Both the position numbers and the translations under genes were made by a program. Positions 54,441 to 63,968 of a DNA stretch of 64,000 nt are shown here, piece by piece; position 1 is the stretch's first letter; every line of letters begins with the position of its first letter. Origin of the DNA: an uncultured Colwellia sp. (GTDB taxonomy: Bacteria; Pseudomonadota; Gammaproteobacteria; Enterobacterales; Alteromonadaceae); assembly GCA_913063325.1 (NCBI GenBank), contig CAJXYE010000010.1, forward strand, positions 1-64,000. The letters run 5' to 3'. The notes under the pieces are model-generated. The model ran no database searches and was not told the origin of the DNA. It saw only the letters and a list, made by a program, of their open reading frames with translations.

Positions 54441-57032
54441 ATGAGATCTACACTGAGGAAGAAGCATTTACTTGCGCTAAGTATTTCAACGGCACTTCTA
54501 GCTGGTCAAAGTTTTAGTACTTTAGCAGCTGAAACTGAAGAAGTTGAACGAATAGAGATAACTGGCTCACATATCAAACGTACCAGCATGGAAGGTCCAT
54601 CTCCTGTTACCAGCCTCTCACAAGAAGATATTAAAAATTCTGGGGTTACCGACCTTATTAGCCTTTTTACTAAATTACCCATTGCTGGCCAAGGCACCTT
54701 TTCAACGCAAGCGAATAGTAGTGATGATACTGCAAATGGCGGCTCCTCCGTTTCTTTACGTGGCTTAGGTGCAGACTCAACTCTCATATTAATTAACGGC
54801 CGTCGTGTCTCAGTATCTCCTTTTGCTAAGGGCATAGATACCGCTTTTGTTGACATTAATAACATTCCACTTGCTGCTATAAAACGTGTAGATATTTTAA
54901 AAGATGGCGCTTCTGCCACCTACGGCTCTGACGCCATTGCCGGCGTTATTAATATTATCTTACGAGACGATGTTGAAGGCCCTGAATTAACCGCTAAGAT
55001 GGGTGCAACCGCTGACGGTGGTGGTGAAGAGCAAAGTATTAGTTTAGTTTTTGGTAATAGTTCCGACAACAGCAGTCATACTTTTATTTTAGAGTATTTT
55101 AATCGTGATGAAGTCCTTTATGCTGACAGAGCTTATTCAGCGACTTCCAACCAGTTAGCCCGTACTGGCGATCCTGATGCTACAGACTTTAGAAGCTCTG
55201 CAGGTATTCCAGGCACTATCGCGTTAAAAGATGATCCCACAAATAGACTAATAGACCTTTATGGTAATGACAAATGTGCCGCGGAAGATATTGATTTAGC
55301 AAATAATTTGTGTCGTTATGATTACGCACCGCCAATGAGTATGATTCCAGCTTCAGAACGTTTCAGCTGGAATTACATGGGTAAATATGAAATCAATGAC
55401 AATACCAGAGCTTTCACCGAATTAAATGGCCAAAACTCTAAATCAACGGTACGTGGTGCCGGTAGCCCAAGTTTTAATGAATTATTTATGGATGGCGATA
55501 ACCTTAACCACCCATTCGCCGATATGCCAAGCCATGAGTTTTATCAGCAAGATTTAACCATGCGTCGCAGAACGGTTGATATTGGTAACCGTGAAAAACG
55601 CGTTGATTCAGACTATTACCGTGTGATACTTGGTTTACAAGGTGAAATTAACGACTGGAACTGGGAAGGCGCTTATAGCTATATTAAAAGTAGCCAAGTT
55701 GAACGTGGCGTTAATGGCTTTCCAAATAAACGCCGTACTCAAGAAGCGATAGATAGTGGTTTATGGAACCCGTTTGAACCTTCAAGTAACTCTCAAGAAG
55801 CTTTAGATTATATTGAAACCACGACGACCCGTGTCGGTAAGTCGACTATGGAGTCTATCGACTTTAAAATCTCAGGACCTGTGTTGGAGATGCCTAGTGG
55901 TGAATTGATGATAGCACTTGGTACTGAATACCGTGAAGAGTCAATCAGCGATAACCCAGATGATCAATTTTTACGTGGTGAAGTCTTTGGTACTGAAGCG
56001 ACACAAGCCAATGGCTCTCGCGATAATTTATCTTTATTCGCTGAAGTAGCAATTCCAGTACTAGATACATTAGAAGTTCAAATTGCTGTTCGTTATGAAG
56101 ATTATAGTGACTTTGGCACTACCACAGATCCGAAAATAGCCTTTTTATGGTCACCAATGGAAGACTTAAGTCTTCGAGGCTCTTACGGTACTGCTTTTAG
56201 AGCACCTTCACTTCACCAACTAGGTTTAGGCCGAACAGATGAGTCGCCTAATCTTGTTGATACTATGCGTTGTGATGCAATTGGCAATCAAGACAGAGCC
56301 TGTGATCCACAAGAATATACCGCTGTATTTGAAGGTAACCCTGATTTAGGTCCTGAAACGTCTGAAAGTTATAACCTAGGTGTAATTTATAATATTACCG
56401 ACGATTTAAACTTTACTCTCGATTATTATAATTATGACATTACCGATATTATTGACTCTGATACTCAATTTGTCATGGATACTTATGGTCTAGATGGCAC
56501 GATTGTAGAACGTCGCCCAACGTCAATTGCTAATGATCCAGGTGAAGTCATCCAAGTAAATGATAGCTTCCAAAATATCGGTGATTTACAAACTTCAGGC
56601 ATTGATTTAGACCTTAGATACAATCTAGAAACGGGTGCTGGTACCTTTAAATTTGGTTACGTAATGAATTATGTGCTTAGTTTTGAAGATCATAAAAACA
56701 CCAAAGAAGGTGGTTTTGAACAGCCTCAAATGCGCTGGACAACTTCTATTGATTGGGTATTAGATAATGTTAGCGCCCGAGCTGCTATAAACTATGTTGA
56801 TTCGTTTGAGCAAGAAGCCTCACTGAACTTGAGTCAAAATGTTGATGCTATGGTTACGCTTGATGCATCTATTAATTACTTTGGTTTTGAAGACTTGGTA
56901 TTAACGGTTGGTGCAACAAACTTAACAAACGAAGAGCCTCCTTTTGCTTACCATGATTTTATGGGCTTTGCAGTAAATGTGCATAGTGGTCAAGGTCGAT
57001 TTGCTTACGCACAAGCAAGTTATAAGTTCTAG
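54441..57032 (+). CDS. TonB-dependent outer-membrane receptor
   Basis: The 863-residue protein has a signal peptide (LALSISTALLAGQSFSTLAA) and a TonB-box-like EEVERIEITGSHIKR. The plug domain contains SVSLRGLGADSTLILINGRR and DGASATYGSDAIAGVINII. The barrel ends with RFAYAQASYKF, a terminal phenylalanine as needed for assembly. The extended GSHIKR / VEVTGS-type start places it with the Alteromonadales and Xanthomonadales receptors for peptides, glycans or other organics, not the classic siderophore group. The substrate is unknown and no hydrolase gene is adjacent. The stop lies in a TTCTAG tandem repeat. Confidence 0.95.
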   Translation: MRSTLRKKHLLALSISTALLAGQSFSTLAAETEEVERIEITGSHIKRTSMEGPSPVTSLSQEDIKNSGVTDLISLFTKLPIAGQGTFSTQANSSDDTANGGSSVSLRGLGADSTLILINGRRVSVSPFAKGIDTAFVDINNIPLAAIKRVDILKDGASATYGSDAIAGVINIILRDDVEGPELTAKMGATADGGGEEQSISLVFGNSSDNSSHTFILEYFNRDEVLYADRAYSATSNQLARTGDPDATDFRSSAGIPGTIALKDDPTNRLIDLYGNDKCAAEDIDLANNLCRYDYAPPMSMIPASERFSWNYMGKYEINDNTRAFTELNGQNSKSTVRGAGSPSFNELFMDGDNLNHPFADMPSHEFYQQDLTMRRRTVDIGNREKRVDSDYYRVILGLQGEINDWNWEGAYSYIKSSQVERGVNGFPNKRRTQEAIDSGLWNPFEPSSNSQEALDYIETTTTRVGKSTMESIDFKISGPVLEMPSGELMIALGTEYREESISDNPDDQFLRGEVFGTEATQANGSRDNLSLFAEVAIPVLDTLEVQIAVRYEDYSDFGTTTDPKIAFLWSPMEDLSLRGSYGTAFRAPSLHQLGLGRTDESPNLVDTMRCDAIGNQDRACDPQEYTAVFEGNPDLGPETSESYNLGVIYNITDDLNFTLDYYNYDITDIIDSDTQFVMDTYGLDGTIVERRPTSIANDPGEVIQVNDSFQNIGDLQTSGIDLDLRYNLETGAGTFKFGYVMNYVLSFEDHKNTKEGGFEQPQMRWTTSIDWVLDNVSARAAINYVDSFEQEASLNLSQNVDAMVTLDASINYFGFEDLVLTVGATNLTNEEPPFAYHDFMGFAVNVHSGQGRFAYAQASYKF

Positions 57033-57080
57033 TTCTAGTTCTAGTTCTAGTTCTAGTTCTAGTTCTAGTTCTAGTTCTAG
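57027..57080 (+). repeat. Nine TTCTAG units starting at the last codon of the receptor gene
   Basis: The first unit encodes the final Phe and the stop. Each further unit would read Phe-stop in the same frame. The unit number can vary without changing the protein, and the tract puts nine in-frame stops behind the gene. Confidence 0.97.
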
Positions 57081-57114
57081 TTCTTAAGAATAAAGCTAAA
57101 GAAAATAGTTAATA

Positions 57115-57150
57115 AAAGGCAAAATCATTTATCATGATTTTGCCTTTTTT
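57115..57150. terminator. Strong intrinsic terminator, probably bidirectional
   Basis: A 14-base perfect stem (AAAGGCAAAATCAT with its complement) and a 5-base loop are followed by TTTTTT. It serves the receptor gene and the convergent methyltransferase gene. Confidence 0.92.
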
Positions 57151-57167
57151 ATGCACTATTTATGAGG

Positions 57168-57920
57168 TTATTTATCCGCGTTAGATTTATGTGTGCGTAA
57201 AGTGGTTGCTTTTACCGGTTGAAAACCCGGTCTGATCTGCCATTTTGGTTTAATCGGTGTTAACGGTAGTACACGTTTTTTTGCAACGATAACATAAACA
57301 GACCCTAAGGCTGGTAGGTAGTTTTTGGCAAAGGTATGCCACTTTTGTTGTAAACTTTCACTACCCACTTTGCCTGTTAAGTTGCTATGTAAACAACGTT
57401 GATCAGCTAAAATTTCAAACCCCATCAAATGTAACCAATCTTTGACTCGCATCGGTGAAAAAAAATGTTCATTCCATGGTGTTTTGTTTCGTCTATACGG
57501 TAATAAGCGATTTAAACCAACAAGACTTAACGGATTAAAACCAGTTAACACTAAATACCCATTAGGGATCAGCACTCTGTTTGCTTCGCGGACCACATGA
57601 TGAGGATCAAGAGAAAATTCTAAGGCATGACTCAACAAACACACATCAACGCTGTGTTCTTGCAGGGGTAAATCATCAATATCTCCTACCACATCAGTCA
57701 GATTATTTTTAATACTAATATTTACTTGATGATTTATAGTGCAGTCGGGGATTTCAATTTCACTACTTAAAGCACCAAGCTTAATTAAATGATAACCAAA
57801 GAATTTTGACCACCATGGAGCAAGCTCTTGCTCTATCGCCTTTTTAATTACTTCCCCATTTGGCAGGTCTTGCCATGAGTGAGGATAATGCGGTTGTCGA
57901 AAAGCTAACGCAGGTTTCAT
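57168..57920 (-). CDS. YafS-like class I SAM-dependent methyltransferase
   Basis: The 250-residue protein has a methyltransferase core with LPLQEHSVDVCLLSHALEFS (motif II/III region), PHHVVREANRVLIPNGYLVLTGFNPLSL and FFSPMRVKDWLHLMGFEI. The glycine-rich first motif is weak. The gene is divergent from gloB, as yafS is in E. coli, and mltD follows gloB as in E. coli, so the synteny supports orthology. The substrate is unknown. Confidence 0.85.
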   Translation of the reverse strand: MKPALAFRQPHYPHSWQDLPNGEVIKKAIEQELAPWWSKFFGYHLIKLGALSSEIEIPDCTINHQVNISIKNNLTDVVGDIDDLPLQEHSVDVCLLSHALEFSLDPHHVVREANRVLIPNGYLVLTGFNPLSLVGLNRLLPYRRNKTPWNEHFFSPMRVKDWLHLMGFEILADQRCLHSNLTGKVGSESLQQKWHTFAKNYLPALGSVYVIVAKKRVLPLTPIKPKWQIRPGFQPVKATTLRTHKSNADK

Positions 57921-58012
57921 AGAGTCTTCTCTAGGCGTATAATGGAATTAATACCAAGTTGATTAAGTATCTTCTTATCTCAGTATATAACGAACTAAAG
58001 GTAAAATCTCAT

Positions 58013-58810
58013 ATGGCTAATTCTCAACCAGTAGTTACGGCAATTAACGCTTTTAATGATAATTACATTTGGGCTATTTCCAGTAAAATAAACAATAAAA
58101 TAGCACTTGTCGATCCCGGTGATGCTTTAGTATGTATCGCGTATATTCAAAAAAATAACGCAATCCTATCTGATATATTGATTACCCATCACCATAAAGA
58201 TCATGTGGGGGGTATTAAAGAGTTACTTGAGTATGCCGAAAGTAAAGGCTGGCCGGTAACGGTTTACGGCCCAGCGAGTGAAAACATTAAACTGCTTGAG
58301 GTAACGCTTAAAGAAAATGATACCGTCAACTTAGCTGAGCTTAATTGTCAGTTTACTGTACTCGACCTACCAGGCCATACAAAAGGCCACATTGCTTATC
58401 ATAACGATAAGGTGATTTTTTGTGGTGATACTTTATTTTCAGGGGGCTGTGGTCGATTATTTGAGGGTACAGCTAAACAAATGCACCACTCTCTTGCTAA
58501 GTTGTCGAACTTACCCGCTGATACCTTAATCTATTGCGCTCATGAATATACTCAAGCGAACTTGGCTTTTGCCTTAGCTGTTGAACCCAACAATAGTGAT
58601 CTGCATAACTATGTAGCGCAAGTAAATAAAAAGCGTCAACAAAACCAAGCGACTATCCCCAGTAATATAGCGCAAGAACTGCAGATAAACCCTTTTCTAC
58701 GGTGTCATGAACAGTCAATTAAGCAAGCGGCACAATCTTATAGTAAACAAGAGCAAGTCTGTGAAAGTGACGTATTTTCGGTTATCCGAGCATGGAAAGA
58801 CAACTTTTAG
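58013..58810 (+). CDS. gloB: Hydroxyacylglutathione hydrolase (glyoxalase II)
   Basis: This metallo-beta-lactamase fold enzyme carries the hallmark THHHKDHVGG, LPGHTKGHIAY, FCGDTLFSGGCGRLFEGT and YCAHEYTQANLAFA, which supply all metal ligands. It hydrolyses S-lactoylglutathione in methylglyoxal detoxification. The track ORF starts at a TTG (57959). The ATG at 58013 (MANSQPVVTAINAFNDNYIW) begins at the family's usual N terminus and follows AAAGG, giving 265 residues. Confidence 0.95.
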   Translation: MANSQPVVTAINAFNDNYIWAISSKINNKIALVDPGDALVCIAYIQKNNAILSDILITHHHKDHVGGIKELLEYAESKGWPVTVYGPASENIKLLEVTLKENDTVNLAELNCQFTVLDLPGHTKGHIAYHNDKVIFCGDTLFSGGCGRLFEGTAKQMHHSLAKLSNLPADTLIYCAHEYTQANLAFALAVEPNNSDLHNYVAQVNKKRQQNQATIPSNIAQELQINPFLRCHEQSIKQAAQSYSKQEQVCESDVFSVIRAWKDNF

Positions 58811-58915
58811 TAACCGGGGTTTAATCCCTTTATAGCGGGAACTATTTTTAACTATTGATTAATTATGCTAATCTGCTTAATCATTTTTTAATTCCCGCTT
58901 ATTTACTGGTTATTC

Positions 58916-60556
58916 ATGAAGTATTTATTATTACCCGTTGTAGTTCTCCTATCAGGCTGTCAAAGCCTACCCCAAAGTGATGATAATTCCGTCGCTGATA
59001 CTCACATTCAAACCGCAAACTCAGTTGAAATAAATCAAGCGCTATTAGCTGATGAGAGCATTGATGTTATCCATCCTATTGCTGATATTGATTTTTCTTT
59101 AAATAACACCTTAAAAGATCAAAAAGCCATTGATGAGAATAATATTTGGCCACGTATTCGTAGCCAAATAACCTTTGATATTCCAGAACACAAACGTCTT
59201 GTCTCCCAGCGAAACTGGTACGTCAAACATCCTAGTTACCTTAAACGTGTCGCTAAGCGCGCAGAGCCATTTCTTCACTACATTGTTGAAGAATTAGAAA
59301 AAAATGATATGCCAATTGAGTTGGCTCTTTTACCTATTGTAGAAAGTGCTTTTGATCCCTTTGCTTATTCACATGGTCGCGCTTCAGGCATGTGGCAATT
59401 TGTACCCGGTACCGGTGAACGCTTTGGTATGAAGCAAAACTGGTGGTATGACGGCAGACGTGATGTCGTAGCTTCAACCGAAGGCGCGATTAAATACCTC
59501 AAGTATTTAAATAAGTATTTTGATGGTGACTGGATGCTTGCATTAGCCGCTTATAATTCAGGAGAAGGTCGTGTTAGCAGGGCTGTAAAAAAGAATAAAA
59601 AACTAGGAAAGCCAACTGATTTTTGGTCACTTGACTTACCAAGAGAAACTCGTGCTTACGTTCCAAAGTTATTAGCATTGGCTGATATTATCAAACGTCC
59701 TGAAGACTTTAATTTATCACTTTATTCAATTGATAATAAAAGTGTTTTAACTCAGGTTGATATTAAATCACAACTCGATTTAGCAAAAGCGGCAACCCTA
59801 GCTGGCTTGTCTCTAGCTGAATTACAGCGTTTAAATCCTGGCTTCAACCGCTGGGCGACAGATCCAGATGGTCCTCACCGCTTATTATTACCCTCTCACA
59901 GTGTCGAAAAATTTGAGCTTGGTCTGAATAAACTGAGTAAAAAAGACAGACTTGCGTGGCAACGTTATAAAATTAAAAACGGTGATAACTTAGGGCTTAT
60001 TGCCAATAAATTTAATACCCGTGTTGATTTAATACAACAAGTGAATAACATCGATGGTAACCAAATTCGTGCAGGTAAACACTTACTTATCCCAGTTGCA
60101 GCAAAATCACTCGACAGTTATGTTTTCTCACAAGAACAACGCATTGCTAAAAAACAAAGTAGACCACAGAAAGGTCGAAAAGTGGTTCATACAGTTAAAT
60201 CTGGTGATAATTTATGGGACATAGGCCGTAAATATAAAGTAAATAGCAAGAGTATTGCAAAATGGAATGGCTTTGCGCCAAGGGATACCTTAAAGCTGGG
60301 TCAAACATTGGTTATTTGGCAAAAAGAGACTAGCAAATCAAGCTATGCCAACAATAGAACGGGTAACAAGGTAGAGAATGCCATTATGCGTAACATTACT
60401 TATAAAGTTCGCCGCGGGGATTCTTTTGCTCGCATAGCGGATAAGTTCAATGTGCGCATTAGTGATATAGAACGTTGGAACAATCTTGATCGGAAAAAAT
60501 ACTTACAACCCGGTCAACGATTAAAACTTGCTGTTGATGTAACTAATAATATTTAA
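58916..60556 (+). CDS. mltD: Membrane-bound lytic murein transglycosylase D
   Basis: The 546-residue lipoprotein has the signal LLPVVVLLSGCQS. An SLT domain holds the catalytic glutamate in ALLPIVESAFDPFAYSHGRASG and has MWQFVPGTGERFGM and LALAAYNSGEGRV. Three LysM domains follow at about residues 350-395 (YKIKNGDNLGLIANKFNTR), 420-465 (HTVKSGDNLWDIGRKYKV) and 495-540 (YKVRRGDSFARIADKFNVR). It cleaves peptidoglycan glycan strands to form anhydromuramyl ends. It ends at a strong terminator. Confidence 0.95.
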   Translation: MKYLLLPVVVLLSGCQSLPQSDDNSVADTHIQTANSVEINQALLADESIDVIHPIADIDFSLNNTLKDQKAIDENNIWPRIRSQITFDIPEHKRLVSQRNWYVKHPSYLKRVAKRAEPFLHYIVEELEKNDMPIELALLPIVESAFDPFAYSHGRASGMWQFVPGTGERFGMKQNWWYDGRRDVVASTEGAIKYLKYLNKYFDGDWMLALAAYNSGEGRVSRAVKKNKKLGKPTDFWSLDLPRETRAYVPKLLALADIIKRPEDFNLSLYSIDNKSVLTQVDIKSQLDLAKAATLAGLSLAELQRLNPGFNRWATDPDGPHRLLLPSHSVEKFELGLNKLSKKDRLAWQRYKIKNGDNLGLIANKFNTRVDLIQQVNNIDGNQIRAGKHLLIPVAAKSLDSYVFSQEQRIAKKQSRPQKGRKVVHTVKSGDNLWDIGRKYKVNSKSIAKWNGFAPRDTLKLGQTLVIWQKETSKSSYANNRTGNKVENAIMRNITYKVRRGDSFARIADKFNVRISDIERWNNLDRKKYLQPGQRLKLAVDVTNNI

Positions 60557-60579
60557 CCGCTAGTTATCAAAAGTACCAA

Positions 60580-60607
60580 AAAAAACGAGCAGTATTGCTC
60601 GTTTTTT
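60580..60607 (+). terminator. Intrinsic terminator after mltD
   Basis: A 12-base perfect stem (AAAAAACGAGCA with TGCTCGTTTTTT) encloses the loop GTAT. It is also usable for the convergent minus-strand gene. Confidence 0.93.
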
Positions 60608-60639
60608 CTTTTATTATTAATTTAAATTAGCCTAGCAAA

Positions 60640-61173
60640 CTATAAACGCTGACTAGTAAAGTCGATAAAGAATGTTTGTGTTTTATTTTCAACCTCTACC
60701 GTTACCCATAAACGCCAAACCATCTGTTCTTCACTACAACTTGCCAATAGACTTTGCGCAAGATAAATACCTTCATTAGCCCCTTGCTCGAAGAAAACAG
60801 GTACCTTGCCCATAAACATCTCCTTACCTTCAAGATAAGCTGATACTTTAGTTATGCTTTTCTGAATACTGTGTACCGTACTTTGCTCATTACTCTGTTT
60901 AGTATTGTGCTCTGAATTCTGTTGAAGGTGAGACAATTCAATAAAAAACGGTAATTCAGTTTTAACATTCTCTGATAGCTGTTGTTGAGAAAATTTTAGA
61001 TTGAAACTACCTAAGTCGGTAGTCACTTCACATTGACTCTGACTCTTAATACATTGTAATCTTGATGGATTATTAATATTTACAGCACTACTTTCAGCCA
61101 CAGGTTTACAGCCACTGACGAACAATATAAGACCGACCAATATAACCCCAACAAATATAATTTTTCTTAACAC
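60640..61173 (-). CDS. Predicted lipoprotein of unknown function
   Basis: The track ORF starts at 61239, but AGGA nine bases before an in-frame GTG at 61173 gives a proper lipoprotein signal: VLRKIIFVGVILVGLILFVSGC. The mature part (about 155 residues) has a Cys-rich start (QCIKSQSQCEV), a hydrophilic Gln/Ser/Asn-rich middle and a beta-rich end (MVWRLWVTVEVENKTQTFFID). I do not recognise a family. It lies between mltD and the fnr-like regulator, divergent from the latter, and may belong to the respiratory neighbourhood. Confidence 0.7.
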   Translation of the reverse strand: MLRKIIFVGVILVGLILFVSGCKPVAESSAVNINNPSRLQCIKSQSQCEVTTDLGSFNLKFSQQQLSENVKTELPFFIELSHLQQNSEHNTKQSNEQSTVHSIQKSITKVSAYLEGKEMFMGKVPVFFEQGANEGIYLAQSLLASCSEEQMVWRLWVTVEVENKTQTFFIDFTSQRL

Positions 61174-61315
61174 GTTATTAAATCCTATATATTTACACTC
61201 TGAATTAACGACCTTGTACTGTAACATTGTTATTATCAACTAACGCCCGTAAACTAGCTAGTCTAAGTATTAACTAGTCTAAGTACTAGCTATCTAAATT
61301 ACTCGTGGTAAGTAA

Positions 61316-62086
61316 ATGACCCTGCCTAGTAAATCAAAAAATAAAGCCCCCTCACGCTTCATAGACTGCAAAAATTGCTCAATGCAAGCAATCTGTCAGC
61401 CTATTGGCTCTGAAGATCAATCCATTGATTTAAGCAATAATTACTTAACCAAACGTATTGAGATAAGTGCTGAGCAAAATGCGTCACAACATCTTAACCA
61501 AGCAGCTGGCGCAAAACTGTTTGAGCAGGCTAAACCACTAACGGCAATATTTGCTGTATGTTCAGGTACCTTCAAACTAACTCAGAAAAATGAAGAAGGT
61601 ATTGAAAAGGTGATAGGTTTTCGCTTCCCTGGTGAACTTATCGCAGAAGACGCCTTATTTCTAGAAAGTTATAACTACAGTGCCGTTGCCCTAGGCGATA
61701 ATTCAGTTTGTGAGGTTTTTGTCGAAAAACTTTCTGCTTGCTCAAAATTAGCTCCACAATTACAACTAAATTTGATCCGGTTACTAACAAAGCAAAGCTA
61801 CCAACAGCAATGTAATAGCCAAGCTCTAGTAGGTAAAAAGTCTGCCGAGTCTTTGTTGGCCGCTTTTTTACTGAATATTTGCCAACGTAGTGCAAAACAC
61901 TCGGGAAATAGTGCAAAATTAAGCCTGACCATTAGTCGTCATGATATCGCGTGCTTCTTAGGCATGCGTCGTGAGACTTTAAGCCGTTTATTATCAAAAC
62001 TCCAACAAGAACAACTTATTAAAATCAGTGGCAAACAACTGTCTTTATTAGCCATAGATACCTTACGCCAGCTTGCTAATAATTAA
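61316..62086 (+). CDS. fnr: FNR-type oxygen-sensing regulator (EtrA/Fnr)
   Basis: The 256-residue Crp/Fnr-family protein has the N-terminal cluster cysteines CKNCSMQAIC and a fourth in DNSVCEVFVE, the four ligands of the oxygen-labile 4Fe-4S cluster. A cyclic-nucleotide-binding fold (KVIGFRFPGELIAEDALF) and a helix-turn-helix with MRRETLSRLLSKLQ follow. The E..SR residues read TTGAT half-sites. It should activate genes under low oxygen. A perfect FNR box lies between it and ccoN. Confidence 0.93.
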   Translation: MTLPSKSKNKAPSRFIDCKNCSMQAICQPIGSEDQSIDLSNNYLTKRIEISAEQNASQHLNQAAGAKLFEQAKPLTAIFAVCSGTFKLTQKNEEGIEKVIGFRFPGELIAEDALFLESYNYSAVALGDNSVCEVFVEKLSACSKLAPQLQLNLIRLLTKQSYQQQCNSQALVGKKSAESLLAAFLLNICQRSAKHSGNSAKLSLTISRHDIACFLGMRRETLSRLLSKLQQEQLIKISGKQLSLLAIDTLRQLANN

Positions 62087-62301
62087 TATCCTCTACTCCT
62101 TTTAGCCCAGCAAGGTTTATATCTCCCATTCGCTTTTAATTTACTGAAAAGGGTCTATAAATAAGGCTATAGCAATTTGCGTCATATTTAGTTTGAATGA
62201 AAAATAAACAGGGGAGTAATTCCTGCTAACTCATTGAGTTTTTATTACCTTTTCATTTGGAAGTAAATATCCATATTTGATTTAGGGCTAATTCTCTTTT
62301 A

Positions 62302-62315
62302 TTGATCTACATCAA
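62302..62315 (+). promoter_or_regulatory. FNR box upstream of ccoN
   Basis: TTGATCTACATCAA is a perfect TTGAT-N4-ATCAA site. If centred at -41.5, the start of transcription would be near 62350, and TATATC stands at the expected -10 position. The rest of 62087-62532 holds a leader of about 180 bases and no gene. Confidence 0.88.
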
Positions 62316-62532
62316 ATTTAAACGCGCATAGTTGTTGATTTATATCCTCTGCAAAGGGTAAAATTGCTGGGATTTTGACACATTTACTTACACGGATGTG
62401 ACATATCTCACAGCTCAATGAGCAAACACATAGAATTAGTATAAATTGTGTCCTATATCTAAGGCTTTTCATGTTTAGGTATTACAGCAAGAGATACTTT
62501 CTGTTTAATAATAACACTGCGGAATCCTTAAC

Positions 62533-63957
62533 ATGACCACAAGTAATACGTCAGCAGTAGACTACAACTTCGATGTTGTACGTCAATTTACTGTAATGAC
62601 TGTAATCTGGGGAATCGTTGGTACACTAGTAGGTGTACTTATCGCGGCACAATTAATTTGGCCTGCGTTAAACTTCGATACACCTTGGTTAACCTACTCC
62701 CGTCTTCGTCCACTTCATACTAATGCTGTAATTTTTGCTTTTGGTACAAGTGCTTTATTTGCTACTTCTTATTACGTTGTGCAACGTACTTGTCAAACAC
62801 GTTTGTTTGGCGGTAAATTAGCAGCTTTCACCTTTTGGGGTTGGCAAGCAGTCATTGTTGCTGCGGTAATTACCTTACCTTTAGGTTATACCTCATCAAA
62901 AGAATATGCTGAACTAGAGTGGCCAATTGATATTCTTATAGCCGTGGTTTGGATTTCCTACGCCATTGTTTTCTTTGGTACGTTAATTAAACGTAAAACT
63001 TCACATATTTACGTTGCCAACTGGTTCTTTGGTGGTTTTATTATTACGGTTGCGGTATTGCACATTGGTAACTCAATGGTAATCCCTGTATCGGCAATGA
63101 AGTCATACTCTATCTACTCTGGTGCTATCGATGCCATGATGCAGTGGTGGTATGGACATAACGCCGTTGGTTTCTTATTAACTGCTGGTTTCTTAGGTAT
63201 GATGTATTACTTCGTACCAAAACAAGCGGAACGTCCTGTTTACTCATACCGTTTATCTATTGTTCACTTCTGGGCATTGGTTTCTTTATATATTTGGGCT
63301 GGTCCTCATCACCTACATTACACTGCATTGCCTGATTGGGCACAGTCTGTTGGTATGGTAATGTCTATCGTATTATTCCTACCTTCATGGGGTGGTATGA
63401 TCAACGGTATTATGACCTTATCTGGTGCTTGGCATAAACTTCGTACTGACCCTATTTTACGTTTCTTAATCGTTTCATTATCTTTCTACGGTATGTCTAC
63501 CTTTGAAGGACCAATGATGGCGATAAAATCAGTAAATGCATTATCTCATTACACTGATTGGACTGTTGGTCACGTACATTCTGGCGCACTAGGTTGGGTT
63601 GCTATGATTTCAATTGGTGCTATGTACCACTTGATCCCCGTTTTATTCAATCAAGGTCGTATGTTCAGCATCCGCCTTATTAACGTGCATTTTTGGTTAC
63701 ACACTTCAGGCGTAGTACTTTATATTGTTGCTATGTGGATTTCTGGTGTAATGCAAGGGTTAATGTGGAGAGCGGTAAACAGTGACGGTACCTTAACGTA
63801 CAGTTTTGTTGAAAGTTTAACAGCCTCTTACCCATTCTACTTTATACGTTTCGTTGGTGGTGTATTAATCGTTGCTGGTTTCATCTTAATGGCCTACAAC
63901 ATGTTTAAAACAATTTATGCGAAAGACGCAAGTCTTAAGCCTATTGAAGCTGCATAA
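62533..63957 (+). CDS. ccoN: cbb3-type cytochrome c oxidase subunit I
   Basis: The 474-residue, 12-helix haem-copper oxidase core has low-spin haem and copper histidines in [57 protein letters not shown] and [12 protein letters not shown]. The IxHFWAL segment fits the C-family. It is the catalytic subunit of the high-affinity terminal oxidase used at low oxygen. ccoO follows after 11 bases. Confidence 0.97.
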   Translation: MTTSNTSAVDYNFDVVRQFTVMTVIWGIVGTLVGVLIAAQLIWPALNFDTPWLTYSRLRPLHTNAVIFAFGTSALFATSYYVVQRTCQTRLFGGKLAAFTFWGWQAVIVAAVITLPLGYTSSKEYAELEWPIDILIAVVWISYAIVFFGTLIKRKTSHIYVANWFFGGFIITVAVLHIGNSMVIPVSAMKSYSIYSGAIDAMMQWWYGHNAVGFLLTAGFLGMMYYFVPKQAERPVYSYRLSIVHFWALVSLYIWAGPHHLHYTALPDWAQSVGMVMSIVLFLPSWGGMINGIMTLSGAWHKLRTDPILRFLIVSLSFYGMSTFEGPMMAIKSVNALSHYTDWTVGHVHSGALGWVAMISIGAMYHLIPVLFNQGRMFSIRLINVHFWLHTSGVVLYIVAMWISGVMQGLMWRAVNSDGTLTYSFVESLTASYPFYFIRFVGGVLIVAGFILMAYNMFKTIYAKDASLKPIEAA

Positions 63958-63968
63958 GGAGAACAGAC

